Translations under genes and position numbers: made by a program | DNA from: Pararhizobium sp. IMCC21322 | Lineage (GTDB): Bacteria > Pseudomonadota > Alphaproteobacteria > Rhizobiales > GCA-2746425 | Length of the DNA stretch: 64,000 bases | Assembly: GCF_030758295.1 (NCBI RefSeq) | Contig: NZ_CP132335.1 | Coordinates: 3,510,412-3,574,411, forward strand | Reading direction: 5' to 3' | Notes under the pieces: generated by a model | The model's input: only the letters and a program-made list of their open reading frames with translations | The model's database searches: none | Told to the model about the DNA's origin: nothing | Part shown: positions 1 to 7,232 of the stretch, piece by piece | Position numbering within the stretch: the first letter of the stretch is position 1 | Layout: every line of letters begins with the position of its first letter

Positions 1-357
1 ATCCTGATCTGGCTGGGAAACAGCACGGGGTCTTTGCGCCGAAAACATCGTATTTCGCTTGGGGATGGCGGCAACAAGCATCTGATACGCACAATGCGCG
101 GTCATGCAAATGCCGCAGAAAACATTCCGATCACGCTGATCATGCTGGCAATTGCCGCGATGATTGGCACACCGGTGTTTGTTTTGCACATTCTTGGCAT
201 TCTATTCGTCCTAGGCCGTATCCTTCATGCGTGGCACTTCATTCAGGATGATGCACCGGGCTGGCAACGCTTTATTGGCTTTGGCCTGTCGGCACTGGTC
301 ACGCTTGTCTTGGCGTTGGGCCTGGCCGGGCACGGTGTCTGGCTTATTTTCCGTTAA
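1..357 (+). CDS. MAPEG family membrane protein, 5' end cut by window
   Basis: The reading frame is open from base 1, so the true start lies outside the window. The visible part has the MAPEG pattern: a basic stretch followed by a glycine-rich GDGGN segment, then RTMRGHANAAEN and three hydrophobic helices. MAPEG proteins are small integral membrane enzymes related to microsomal glutathione S-transferases; the bacterial substrate is usually unknown. It precedes metY on the same strand with a gap of about 180 bp, and belongs to the chromosomal flank of the island. A TTG at 34 could be read as a start, but the frame continues upstream of it with hydrophobic residues, which supports a longer gene. 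Confidence 0.75.
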   Translation: MLIWLGNSTGSLRRKHRISLGDGGNKHLIRTMRGHANAAENIPITLIMLAIAAMIGTPVFVLHILGILFVLGRILHAWHFIQDDAPGWQRFIGFGLSALVTLVLALGLAGHGVWLIFR

Positions 358-535
358 CCCCACATTCCAGCTTCAATTCCTGCTTTACGGTGTGGATTAA
401 AACTGATTTTTCCTGCTTGGCGGTTTTCGCGGCAACGCTTTGTTTGCCAGCCATGGCAAAAATCCGCTATGACAGCCGCCCAGAGGATTAAACTGAGCAC
501 TAAATAAACACTGATCAACGAACCGAGGAACGTCC

Positions 536-1813
536 ATGTCTGAAAACGGCCCATCATTTGACACGCTTGCAGTTCATGCAGGTGCCAAGCCCGACCCGAC
601 CACCGGTGCACGCGCAACCCCAATCTACCAGACCACAGCTTTTGTGTTTGAAGATGTCGACCATGCTGCCAGCCTGTTTGGCTTGCAGGCATTCGGAAAC
701 ATCTACACACGCATCACAAACCCCACGACAGCTGTTCTGGAAGAGCGCGTTGCGGCCCTTGAAGGCGGCACTGCAGGACTTGCCGTGGCATCTGGACACT
801 CCGCTCAATTGCTGGTGTTCCACACATTGATGCAGCCCGGCGATGAAATTGTTGCAGCCAATAAACTCTATGGTGGCTCCATCAACCAGATGAACCACTC
901 GTTCAAGAATTTCGGCTGGAACGTCGTGTGGGCAGATTCAGATGATCTGTCGTCTTTTGAAAATGCAATTACACCAAAAACCAAAGCCATTTTCATCGAG
1001 AGCCTTGCCAATCCCGGCGGCGTGGTGACCGATATTGAAGCCATCAGCAAGATTGCGAAACGTGCAGGCGTTCCGCTGATTGTCGATAACACCATGGCAA
1101 CCCCCTACCTGTGCCGCCCTTTTGAGCATGGCGCAGACATTGTTGTGCACTCGCTGACAAAATTCCTCGGTGGTCACGGCAATTCCATGGGCGGTGCCAT
1201 CGTGGATGGCGGTACATTCGACTGGATGCGTGAAGGCCGCTACCCGATGCTCAGCGAGCCACGTCCTGAATACAACAACATGGTTATTGGTGAAGTTTTT
1301 GGCAATTTCGCCTTTGCAATTGCCTGCCGCGTACTTGGCCTGCGAGATTTGGGTCCCGCAATTTCGCCAACCAATTCCTTCAACATCCTGACCGGCATTG
1401 AAACCTTGAGCCTGCGCATGCAGCGCCATTGTGAAAATGCCCTGAAAGTGGCTGAATTCCTGTCGAACCACCCGAAAATTGCATGGGTCTCCTATGCAGG
1501 CCTGCCGGGTGATCGCTATCACCAGCTCCAGCAGAAATACATGCCAAAGGGCGCAGGCGCAGTGTTCACCTTCGGTGTAACCGGTGGCTATGATGCCGGC
1601 GTAGCCATGGTCGGAAAAGTCGAGCTTCTGTCTCACCTTGCCAATATTGGCGATACCAGAAGCCTGATCATTCACCCGGCTTCCACAACCCATCGCCAAT
1701 TGTCCGACGAGCAGAAAAAAGCTGCGGGTGCTGGTCCCGACGTGGTGCGCGTGTCTATCGGCATCGAAGATCCGGCAGACATCATTGCAGATCTGGAACA
1801 GGCCCTCGCCTGA
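536..1813 (+). CDS. metY: O-acetylhomoserine sulfhydrylase (aminocarboxypropyltransferase)
   Basis: This 425-residue PLP enzyme of the Cys/Met metabolism family condenses O-acetyl-L-homoserine with sulfide to give L-homocysteine in the cytoplasm, the direct sulfhydrylation route to methionine. Seen in the sequence: the N-terminal FDTLAVHAG motif, the phosphate-binding YTRITNPT segment (Tyr57, Arg59), the SGHSAQ loop, and the PLP lysine in SLTKFLGGHG (Lys209). Its length and unbroken frame match the family. A GAGG ribosome site precedes the ATG. It stands alone and ends at a strong terminator. O-succinylhomoserine as substrate cannot be excluded from sequence alone. Confidence 0.93.
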   Translation: MSENGPSFDTLAVHAGAKPDPTTGARATPIYQTTAFVFEDVDHAASLFGLQAFGNIYTRITNPTTAVLEERVAALEGGTAGLAVASGHSAQLLVFHTLMQPGDEIVAANKLYGGSINQMNHSFKNFGWNVVWADSDDLSSFENAITPKTKAIFIESLANPGGVVTDIEAISKIAKRAGVPLIVDNTMATPYLCRPFEHGADIVVHSLTKFLGGHGNSMGGAIVDGGTFDWMREGRYPMLSEPRPEYNNMVIGEVFGNFAFAIACRVLGLRDLGPAISPTNSFNILTGIETLSLRMQRHCENALKVAEFLSNHPKIAWVSYAGLPGDRYHQLQQKYMPKGAGAVFTFGVTGGYDAGVAMVGKVELLSHLANIGDTRSLIIHPASTTHRQLSDEQKKAAGAGPDVVRVSIGIEDPADIIADLEQALA

Positions 1814-1835
1814 TCTGATCTCAAGCAGTCACAAG

Positions 1836-1875
1836 AAGGCCGTGGCGCTGTATCCCAGCGCCACGGCCTTTTTTT
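1836..1875 (+). terminator. intrinsic terminator after metY
   Basis: A perfect 15-bp stem (1836-1850 with 1856-1870) and a 5-base loop are followed by a run of T. The stem also starts with AA, so it may serve the converging gene at 1911 as well. Confidence 0.92.
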
Positions 1876-1910
1876 AGGTAATCAAGTCTGACTGTGAATG
1901 CCGACAGGCA

Positions 1911-2504
1911 TTAATAAGTGCTGGCGTTCTTCATAGCCATGACCAGAGCCGTATGCGCCCAGGTGCCCTTGCCGCCTCGTGCTTCAATTTCCAGAAGCTG
2001 ATCACGAGCCGCATTGCGCTGGTTCTGCTGCAAATAGGCCTGACCCATATAGGAGCGCGCCAGAATGTAATCCGGGTCGCGCTTCAGCGCTTCCTTGTAA
2101 TATCCCATACCGACATCCATCCGGCCCGCCTTGCGGTTTGAAAAACCAAGATAGTTCAAGATACGCGGATCATCGGAGTTGCCGGCCAGCTGCAAAAGGT
2201 CAATCGCGTTCTCATACTGGCCGTCATAAGCCAATTCCCGCGCGGCATCATAGAGTGTGTCATCATCAAACATGCCTTGCTGGGCGGATACGCAGGTTTT
2301 GGTGTCCTTGTCCCACAGCTGCCCGTTCTTGCACTTTTGCGTTGTCTCAGTCGGCTTGGGTGGCTCGGAACTATCAGATCCGACTGCATTGGCCTGACCC
2401 AGCAGCAGGCCAAGTGCCAGAAGAGGAGCGCAAGACCAGGCAAGAAAGGTCTTGCCGGCAACATTCGGGAGGCGGGATGATGAGGAAGAAAGGAACTGCG
2501 TCAT
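1911..2504 (-). CDS. exported TPR-repeat protein
   Basis: The 197-residue protein starts with a signal peptide: a charged/serine-rich start, a hydrophobic core LAWSCAPLLALGLLLG, then a likely cut after ANA. A short Cys-containing linker (CKNGQLWDKDTKTC) follows. The C-terminal half carries about three tetratricopeptide repeats with the usual Gly/Tyr/Ala pattern (NYLGFSNRKAGRMDVGMGYY). TPR domains bind other proteins; the partner is not visible here. It is a stand-alone chromosomal gene, convergent with metY and sharing its terminator region, and it lies just outside the island. Confidence 0.8.
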   Translation of the reverse strand: MTQFLSSSSSRLPNVAGKTFLAWSCAPLLALGLLLGQANAVGSDSSEPPKPTETTQKCKNGQLWDKDTKTCVSAQQGMFDDDTLYDAARELAYDGQYENAIDLLQLAGNSDDPRILNYLGFSNRKAGRMDVGMGYYKEALKRDPDYILARSYMGQAYLQQNQRNAARDQLLEIEARGGKGTWAHTALVMAMKNASTY

Positions 2505-2743
2505 AATAAGCTCTCTGTTGGTTGTTGACGTTGGAACTACAAGGTCTACGGCGGGGCTTCAAAATAAGTTTCAAAAAAAGTTTCAGCGCTTCGGCAACTA
2601 GCAACTTGCCATGGCAATTGTTGGACGAACCAACGCGCCCGGCGCTCGGAAATCCGGCTGTGACCGCAACCGGACAACAAATTTGTGAATGGCACTGAGA
2701 AAACTCTTGCACTACCGCAACGCATCGCGCTATCCCCCGCGGT

Positions 2744-2833
2744 GGAGAGGTGGCCGAGTGGTTGAAGGCGCGCCCCTGCTAAGGGTGTAAGCGTGAAAGC
2801 GTTTCGAGGGTTCGAATCCCTTCCTCTCCGCCA
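2744..2833 (+). tRNA. tRNA-Ser(GCT)
   Basis: The 90-nt gene folds as a class II tRNA. The acceptor stem is GGAGAGG with CCTCTCC, the discriminator is G and the CCA is encoded. The anticodon arm CCCCTGCTAAGGG gives anticodon GCT. It has a long variable arm typical of tRNA-Ser and a T arm GAGGG-TTCGAAT-CCCTT. Its 3' end is the integration site of the island: the last 15 bases of the gene plus 9 downstream bases are repeated at 63265-63288. Confidence 0.97.
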
Positions 2834-2842
2834 TTCACCCTT
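2819..2842 (+). repeat. attL: 24-bp att core at tRNA-Ser 3' end
   Basis: This copy covers the tRNA 3' end (TTCCTCTCCGCCA) and continues with TTCACCCTT. The identical 24 bases occur at 63265-63288. Confidence 0.9.
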
Positions 2843-3008
2843 TTAAATCGTTGTTATATAAACGCGTTATTAGGTGGCCCGGAATTTAGCCCACATTTGA
2901 AGTCGCACTGTGCCGCACCAACCTGGGCCCGACTGCACGTCAAATTTGCCCTTTAGCCCAAATCAGCAACAATATGCCAAGATAGATGAGCGTCTGTCTC
3001 AGCCATTG

Positions 3009-4643
3009 TCATAGATGGAGTTGATACGAAAGGCCGCTTGCCTCGCTATTCGACACTGTCATTGGTAATGACGAGGTCGGGAGTTCAATCCTCCCCTGCG
3101 GCACCATCATATTTTTACCGCCCTGAGTTTGGCTTAACAGCTTGAAAGGTAAGGATGTTTTTGGTGTTCTATAACCTTCAATCCGGCGATACTCCAAACG
3201 GTCTGTAAATGCCAATCTTAGGACTGTTTTCTGCAGCATCAAATTGCCGGAATTCCATAGTTTCCAAGGGTTTGACAGGAATTTCAGGGAGAGTTCTAGA
3301 ATTTGCTTTTTGCTCTTCTCCGGATGCTTGCTTTTGGCGAGTTTTTCAGCGGCTAAGAGCTTCTGGCGTTCCAGAGTCGCAATCTTATTTTCGTATGCGG
3401 CAACAACGGAACTGTTTTGCGTATTTACAATCCGGTCAAGAAAACTGTTGATTTCTTTGTCGATCTTTTTGGCTTCGCTGCGCAGACTCTCAACCAACTC
3501 ATTGGCCTGCGTTCTGCGGTGTTCCCATAGTTTTTCGATTATGGCCTTCACCAAACGGAACAGGTTCTCCGTCGGGGTCATGGCTTTTAGGATATCTTCA
3601 AATAGACCTTCAACTTCAGCGCGCGGCAATGATTTGCCATACTCCGCACAGGTTTTGGTTTGGCAGAGGTAATAAGGGTATTCCTTATATTTCCCTTTCG
3701 ACCAACCAGCCGTCAGAGGCTTTGAGCAAGAGCCGCATGCTACAAATCCGCGTAGTGGAAAATCTTCATTGATGTCTTTTCGCGCAGGTGCGTAAGTACC
3801 CGCTTGTAGCCGATGTAAGATTTTCTCGTGCGTCTCAAAAGAGATTATTCCTTCGTGCCGCCCCGGCCGTAAAGAAACATTCCAAGCTTTGGACTCAACA
3901 TAACCCGCGTAAATCGACTTTTTCAAAAGACGCGTGACGGTCATCGGGCGGAGTTTTCCATTCGCCTTGTCCTTTGGATATTTGGGCTGGCTTTCAAGGA
4001 AGCGTTGTACTTCCGCTTGCATCGCAAACCGCCCCGATGCAAACCCCTCAAGCGCTTCCCGCAAAATTGACGCCTGAGGTTCGTCAAAAACAAGTTCTTT
4101 CCCTCCGTTTGGGGATTTCACATATTTGTAACCGACAGCCGCACGATTAACCCAAAAACCTTGCTCCATCCGCGCCTTCATTTTTTGCGATACTTGGCGG
4201 GCATTTTGTTCCCGTTCAAGCGTTCCCGTCGCGGCCAATATGGTCTCTAGAAACTTTCCTTCCGGCGTGTCTTCAAATTTGAAGTTCAGGCAGATGCGAA
4301 TGGCATTGCGCTTTAGCATTTCACGTCGCAAGGCCAAGTGAAATTCGGTATCACGTGCATAGCGCTTGAGGTCATCAAAGATCACCAGATAACGTTTGTG
4401 TGGGTTCGCATCCAGATGCGCCAACAAATTGACCATGCCTGAGCGCTTCATGAAGTTACCGCCACCTGTCATCGTATCAGGAAAAACGGCTTCAACAGGG
4501 CACCCCAATTGCTGTGCCTCTTGGCGGCAACGATGCTCTTGAGTGTCTAGACCTGACCCGTCGTTTTCCTGTTTTTTGCCAGAAACCCGACAATATAGGA
4601 GGGCGGCGTCGGGTATGATTATTTTTTCGCTTGTTTGACTCAT
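3009..4643 (-). CDS. large serine recombinase (integrase type)
   Basis: This 544-residue site-specific recombinase has an N-terminal resolvase domain with the catalytic serine in YCRVSGKKQ (Ser21) and the FDDLKRYARD arginine segment. A Recombinase domain follows (about 170-290), then a zinc ribbon (CGSCSKPL with a later pair of Cys, about 300-340) and a long coiled coil (about 370-450). Large serine recombinases integrate and excise mobile elements. The last 33 residues (from MVPQGRIELPTSSLPMT) are encoded by the antisense strand of a tRNA-Thr 3' half, a hallmark of recombinases whose gene end lies in the attachment site. The start overlaps the stop of the upstream gene as ATGA. Which site it uses now is unknown. 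Confidence 0.88.
   Translation of the reverse strand: MSQTSEKIIIPDAALLYCRVSGKKQENDGSGLDTQEHRCRQEAQQLGCPVEAVFPDTMTGGGNFMKRSGMVNLLAHLDANPHKRYLVIFDDLKRYARDTEFHLALRREMLKRNAIRICLNFKFEDTPEGKFLETILAATGTLEREQNARQVSQKMKARMEQGFWVNRAAVGYKYVKSPNGGKELVFDEPQASILREALEGFASGRFAMQAEVQRFLESQPKYPKDKANGKLRPMTVTRLLKKSIYAGYVESKAWNVSLRPGRHEGIISFETHEKILHRLQAGTYAPARKDINEDFPLRGFVACGSCSKPLTAGWSKGKYKEYPYYLCQTKTCAEYGKSLPRAEVEGLFEDILKAMTPTENLFRLVKAIIEKLWEHRRTQANELVESLRSEAKKIDKEINSFLDRIVNTQNSSVVAAYENKIATLERQKLLAAEKLAKSKHPEKSKKQILELSLKFLSNPWKLWNSGNLMLQKTVLRLAFTDRLEYRRIEGYRTPKTSLPFKLLSQTQGGKNMMVPQGRIELPTSSLPMTVSNSEASGLSYQLHL
3057..3106 (+). pseudogene. 3' half of tRNA-Thr(GGT), displaced attachment fragment
   Basis: The sequence gives an anticodon stem TGTCA/TGACG with loop TTGGTAA (anticodon GGT), variable loop AGGTC, T arm GGGAG-TTCAATC-CTCCC, acceptor CTGCGGC, A and encoded CCA. 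Upstream, a GCCGC at 3033-3037 could pair with GCGGC, but no proper D arm exists, so this is not a working tRNA. It overlaps the 3' end of the serine recombinase gene in antisense. Confidence 0.8.
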
Positions 4644-5011
4644 GGATGACCTCCTTCGCTTTCAGGCAACCCGTCTTTGTGCGCTCTACCTTCAAATTGT
4701 TGTCTTATTGAATTTTCCGATTCTATCAGACCAGCCAAATCCAGGGCAGAAATATGCCCCAATGTGCCTTTTTGCTCACAGGCTTGCTGCACTGGATGGG
4801 TGCCAAAGCCGAGATCAACAAAGGCAGTGACAATGTTGCATAAAATCTCGATGAATTCGCGTTTTTGATCGTCTGTCAGATCGCTAACTTCAAGCAAATG
4901 AGCGAATTCCTGCCAGTCCATTATCAGGGGGGAAAACTGTACCGCGTCATTCCCCGGTGCAGAGTGTGCCTCCGGTGATTTGTCCGAGTTTGGGGGGGTG
5001 TTCTGTTTCAT
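4640..5011 (-). CDS. hypothetical protein, coupled to serine recombinase
   Basis: The 123-residue acidic protein has no recognised domain. It has a Pro/Ser-rich head, then a helical stretch (MDWQEFAHLLEVSDLTDDQKREFIEILCNIVTAFVDLGFG) and a second short helix near the C-terminus. Its stop overlaps the recombinase start by 4 bases (ATGA), so the two are probably co-translated and it may be an accessory factor of recombination; that role is inferred from position only. It is the first gene of the unit reading toward the att end, with a palindrome at 5081-5100 upstream. Confidence 0.7.
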   Translation of the reverse strand: MKQNTPPNSDKSPEAHSAPGNDAVQFSPLIMDWQEFAHLLEVSDLTDDQKREFIEILCNIVTAFVDLGFGTHPVQQACEQKGTLGHISALDLAGLIESENSIRQQFEGRAHKDGLPESEGGHP

Positions 5012-5080
5012 GTCAACATGCCTCTCGATAAGTTAGTTTACTTGTTTGATCTCCTTTTCAATTCAAACAAAAGAGAACAT

Positions 5081-5100
5081 AATAGGAACATTGTCCTATT
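5081..5100. promoter_or_regulatory. candidate operator upstream of recombinase operon
   Basis: AATAGGA and TCCTATT are separated by 6 bases in an AT-rich gap between 5012 and 5171. The size suits a phage-type or XRE repressor dimer. Several XRE genes lie in the island, but which one binds cannot be told. Confidence 0.4.
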
Positions 5101-5171
5101 AAATCAAGTAAAAACGGCGTAATATTGTTGCGTTTTCAGTTAGTTATGAAAATAAACCGTGCCGGGCGCGC

Positions 5172-5507
5172 TCACTCAGGCTTATCAATAAGCCCTTCGC
5201 CAAATTGCTCTTTGATACTGTGAAGTTCACCGATGGCGTGCAAAAGCAGCTCCCAGCGTAGGCACTGATTCATTGGCAAGTTCCCGGCAGGAAAACGATA
5301 ATTAAGACACATTGCTTCGGCGCGTCCGATGTGACCCAGATCGTGCGTTTGCTCGTGTTCTATTCGGCGTACTGTATCGTGCGCCTCATTGAGATAGTGA
5401 ACGGCGCTTTGACGTATCCCGAATAACTCCAGGTGAGATTGCGTCACTGGCAGGGTCATGTTTTTTCCGTGTGGCAAATCAACCTTGGCGAAGAAAATAT
5501 CTCTCAT
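5172..5507 (-). CDS. hypothetical protein
   Basis: The 111-residue protein is soluble, rich in His and Glu, and matches no family I recognise. It is the last gene of a minus-strand set (6666-5172) whose members are separated by 12-22 bp. A AGGGAGA ribosome site precedes the ATG. It lies between the recombinase unit and the coupling-protein genes of the mobilizable element. Confidence 0.6.
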   Translation of the reverse strand: MRDIFFAKVDLPHGKNMTLPVTQSHLELFGIRQSAVHYLNEAHDTVRRIEHEQTHDLGHIGRAEAMCLNYRFPAGNLPMNQCLRWELLLHAIGELHSIKEQFGEGLIDKPE

Positions 5508-5519
5508 GATGGTGTCTCC

Positions 5520-6137
5520 CTATTGCGACTGAGTGCGCGTTCGCCTTTGGGCTTGCCCGTCTTCTTTTCTTTCTCTTCGGCTGAAGGACCGTGCTTCAGG
5601 AGTATAATGCTGCTTCTCAGTCTCCTTGGCCCACTGGTAGAAGTCTTTTCCCTCTTTGGCTTTGAATGATTCTGCGATGACGCGTTTAGCGCCCGCTTCG
5701 CTAATCCCGAGATCTTGTGCGTAATCCACAGCCGCTTTATCCAGGGCGCGGTAGAGAGGGATGTCACCGTCTTCTATCCGTATGCCGATATTAATCGCGT
5801 AAGCATGCCCTTTGCTTTTTTCGAGGTCAGTGAGCGTTGCCTCTCTGTCCTGCAGGACCTTCAACGTCGCTTTCATGGTTAGGTCGTAACGCGAGGCATA
5901 GACATCCCTGATGATAATCTCGGCTTTCATGGCGTCGAAAGGTTGATGGCGGGCGAACGTTTGGGAAAAATCGGTGAGCACGTCCTTGAACTTGCCGGAA
6001 TGCAATATCTCCCGGTGCGTGATTTCCGTGAGGTTCCAAACGACCTGAAACTGTGAACCTGTCAGGCTGCGGCCAGTCTTGCTCTCCATTGCGCGTTGAA
6101 AGCCAGCCATGTCGTTTTCCGTATTGGTGATGTTCAT
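5520..6137 (-). CDS. hypothetical protein
   Basis: The 205-residue protein is mainly helical with a charged, Arg/Glu-rich tail (SFSRRERKEDGQAQRRTRTQSQ). No domain is recognised. The middle (IIIRDVYASRYDLTMKATLK) and the AINIGIRIEDGDIPLYRALD segment look like a folded globular core. It is 12 bp from the next gene and 22 bp after the previous one, so it is probably in the same transcript. The basic tail suggests nucleic-acid contact, which is inference only. Confidence 0.65.
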   Translation of the reverse strand: MNITNTENDMAGFQRAMESKTGRSLTGSQFQVVWNLTEITHREILHSGKFKDVLTDFSQTFARHQPFDAMKAEIIIRDVYASRYDLTMKATLKVLQDREATLTDLEKSKGHAYAINIGIRIEDGDIPLYRALDKAAVDYAQDLGISEAGAKRVIAESFKAKEGKDFYQWAKETEKQHYTPEARSFSRRERKEDGQAQRRTRTQSQ

Positions 6138-6159
6138 CTTGTTCTCCTTTGGCTTTTGA

Positions 6160-6666
6160 TTAGCGGTCGCGGCTCAGTCTGCGAGACTGCCCGCGTGGTT
6201 GATTTTCCTTTTGATCTGCTTGGCGACGATCTGCGGAACGCTTGAATTCCTGCCTGCTTTTGTCGCGCTTTTCATTGCGCTCATGGACAACATCCAAAAA
6301 GCTGCCGAGCTCGGTTTTTTCCCGACCCTCAATTGAGCTCAAACGGCGGGCGTGGTCGTGTTGAACCTCGCGGTGCGCTTGGCGTTTTAAGCTCTGCTGA
6401 TTGAACCGATCCGTCCCAAACAGCTTAAGAGTATGGTCTTTGGTTTTCGCGCCCGCTTTGTCGATGAGCGTTTTAAGCCGCTTTGCAACGCGGGCGTCAT
6501 ATTCGCCATAGTATTTTTGTGATGTGAGGCGCGTTTCGTTTTTGTAGCGGCTGGTAATTTCATTGGCCTTGTCCCAGTCTCCGGGCTGTCGCAAAATCTG
6601 CGCCTGCCTGCGCAAGGCGCGCAGTTCAAATTGCCGTTTTATGTCGTCTGAAGTATCAGAGCACAT
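6160..6666 (-). CDS. hypothetical basic, charged protein
   Basis: The 168-residue protein is very rich in Arg, Lys, Gln and Asp, almost without hydrophobic clusters, and ends in an Arg/Asp-rich tail. Its composition is like accessory mobilization or DNA-binding proteins, but there is no recognised domain. It is the first gene of a three-gene minus-strand set (6666-5172). A divergent gene starts about 60 bp away at 6730, so promoters probably lie between. Confidence 0.6.
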   Translation of the reverse strand: MCSDTSDDIKRQFELRALRRQAQILRQPGDWDKANEITSRYKNETRLTSQKYYGEYDARVAKRLKTLIDKAGAKTKDHTLKLFGTDRFNQQSLKRQAHREVQHDHARRLSSIEGREKTELGSFLDVVHERNEKRDKSRQEFKRSADRRQADQKENQPRGQSRRLSRDR

Positions 6667-6729
6667 GCGGAAATATTCCTTCTGCTGTTTTTATTGCGTT
6701 GGCGAATCCGTTTGTGGTACTCTCAAAAG

Positions 6730-6990
6730 GTGAGAAGTTTCAGAGATATAGATGATGTTGACGAGTGGCTGGAACCGATGGATTACAGCGGTTTCTGGTA
6801 CGCAATTGCGCCGTTTGATCTGGACATCATGACCAAGGAGCATTGTGACCAGCAGATCAGGGAGACCAATGTTTCCGCCGCTGTAGTGCTGAACGTCATG
6901 AAGAATTTTGCCCGGCAAGAATTGACGGAAAAACTCGGTCTTGACCACCGCATGCCGACCCCCTGGGTGAAACTGGCAACCAGCCATTAG
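6730..6990 (+). CDS. small conserved-looking hypothetical protein
   Basis: The frame is open from a TTG at 6694, but the GTG at 6730 gives a more natural start (VRSFRDIDDVDEWLEP...) of 86 residues. The protein is compact and mixed alpha/beta (DYSGFWYAIAPFDLDIMTKEHC) with no domain I can name. It is the only plus-strand gene in the 3-12 kb block. Its last 4 bases overlap the end of the converging gene at 6987-7232. It could be a small regulator. Confidence 0.55.
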   Translation: MRSFRDIDDVDEWLEPMDYSGFWYAIAPFDLDIMTKEHCDQQIRETNVSAAVVLNVMKNFARQELTEKLGLDHRMPTPWVKLATSH

Positions 6991-7232
6991 TCTCTCCCAT
7001 CCGTTTTGAAGAATTTGATGCGCGGGCAATTGCCATTGCCGGGATGGATGGTGATTTCAGTGCGGAAATTCGTATAAGTGCAGCGCGTATAATGCCGTTC
7101 GGCAAACGGATCATTGCCACCATCACTGTAAAAATCATACGACCAGTTGAGATAAGGCGTGCCAAAAACCAGATAGATTGCGACGAGCGCTGCCGGAAAA
7201 ATCAGCCACGGGAAAAAACGTAAAATGCTCAT
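6987..7232 (-). CDS. small single-span membrane protein
   Basis: I start it at 7232 (MSILRFF...), because that ATG overlaps the stop of the coupling-protein gene as ATGA; a start 3 codons upstream is possible. The 81-residue product begins with one transmembrane helix (FFPWLIFPAALVAIYLVFG), and the rest is probably periplasmic with two cysteines (CTY and NCP). It is the last gene of the coupling-protein operon. Function is not recognised; by position it may help DNA transfer at the inner membrane. Confidence 0.6.
   Translation of the reverse strand: MSILRFFPWLIFPAALVAIYLVFGTPYLNWSYDFYSDGGNDPFAERHYTRCTYTNFRTEITIHPGNGNCPRIKFFKTDGRD

Noticed and set aside
938-1699. Long open frame on the minus strand, 253 codons
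   Set aside because: It is the antisense of metY; the metY frame is complete with all motifs, and the antisense product has no domain and a Cys/His-rich random composition.
3033-3106. Complete functional tRNA-Thr gene
   Set aside because: Only the anticodon arm, T arm and 3' acceptor half are good. The 5' half has at most a GCCGC that can pair; the D arm is missing.
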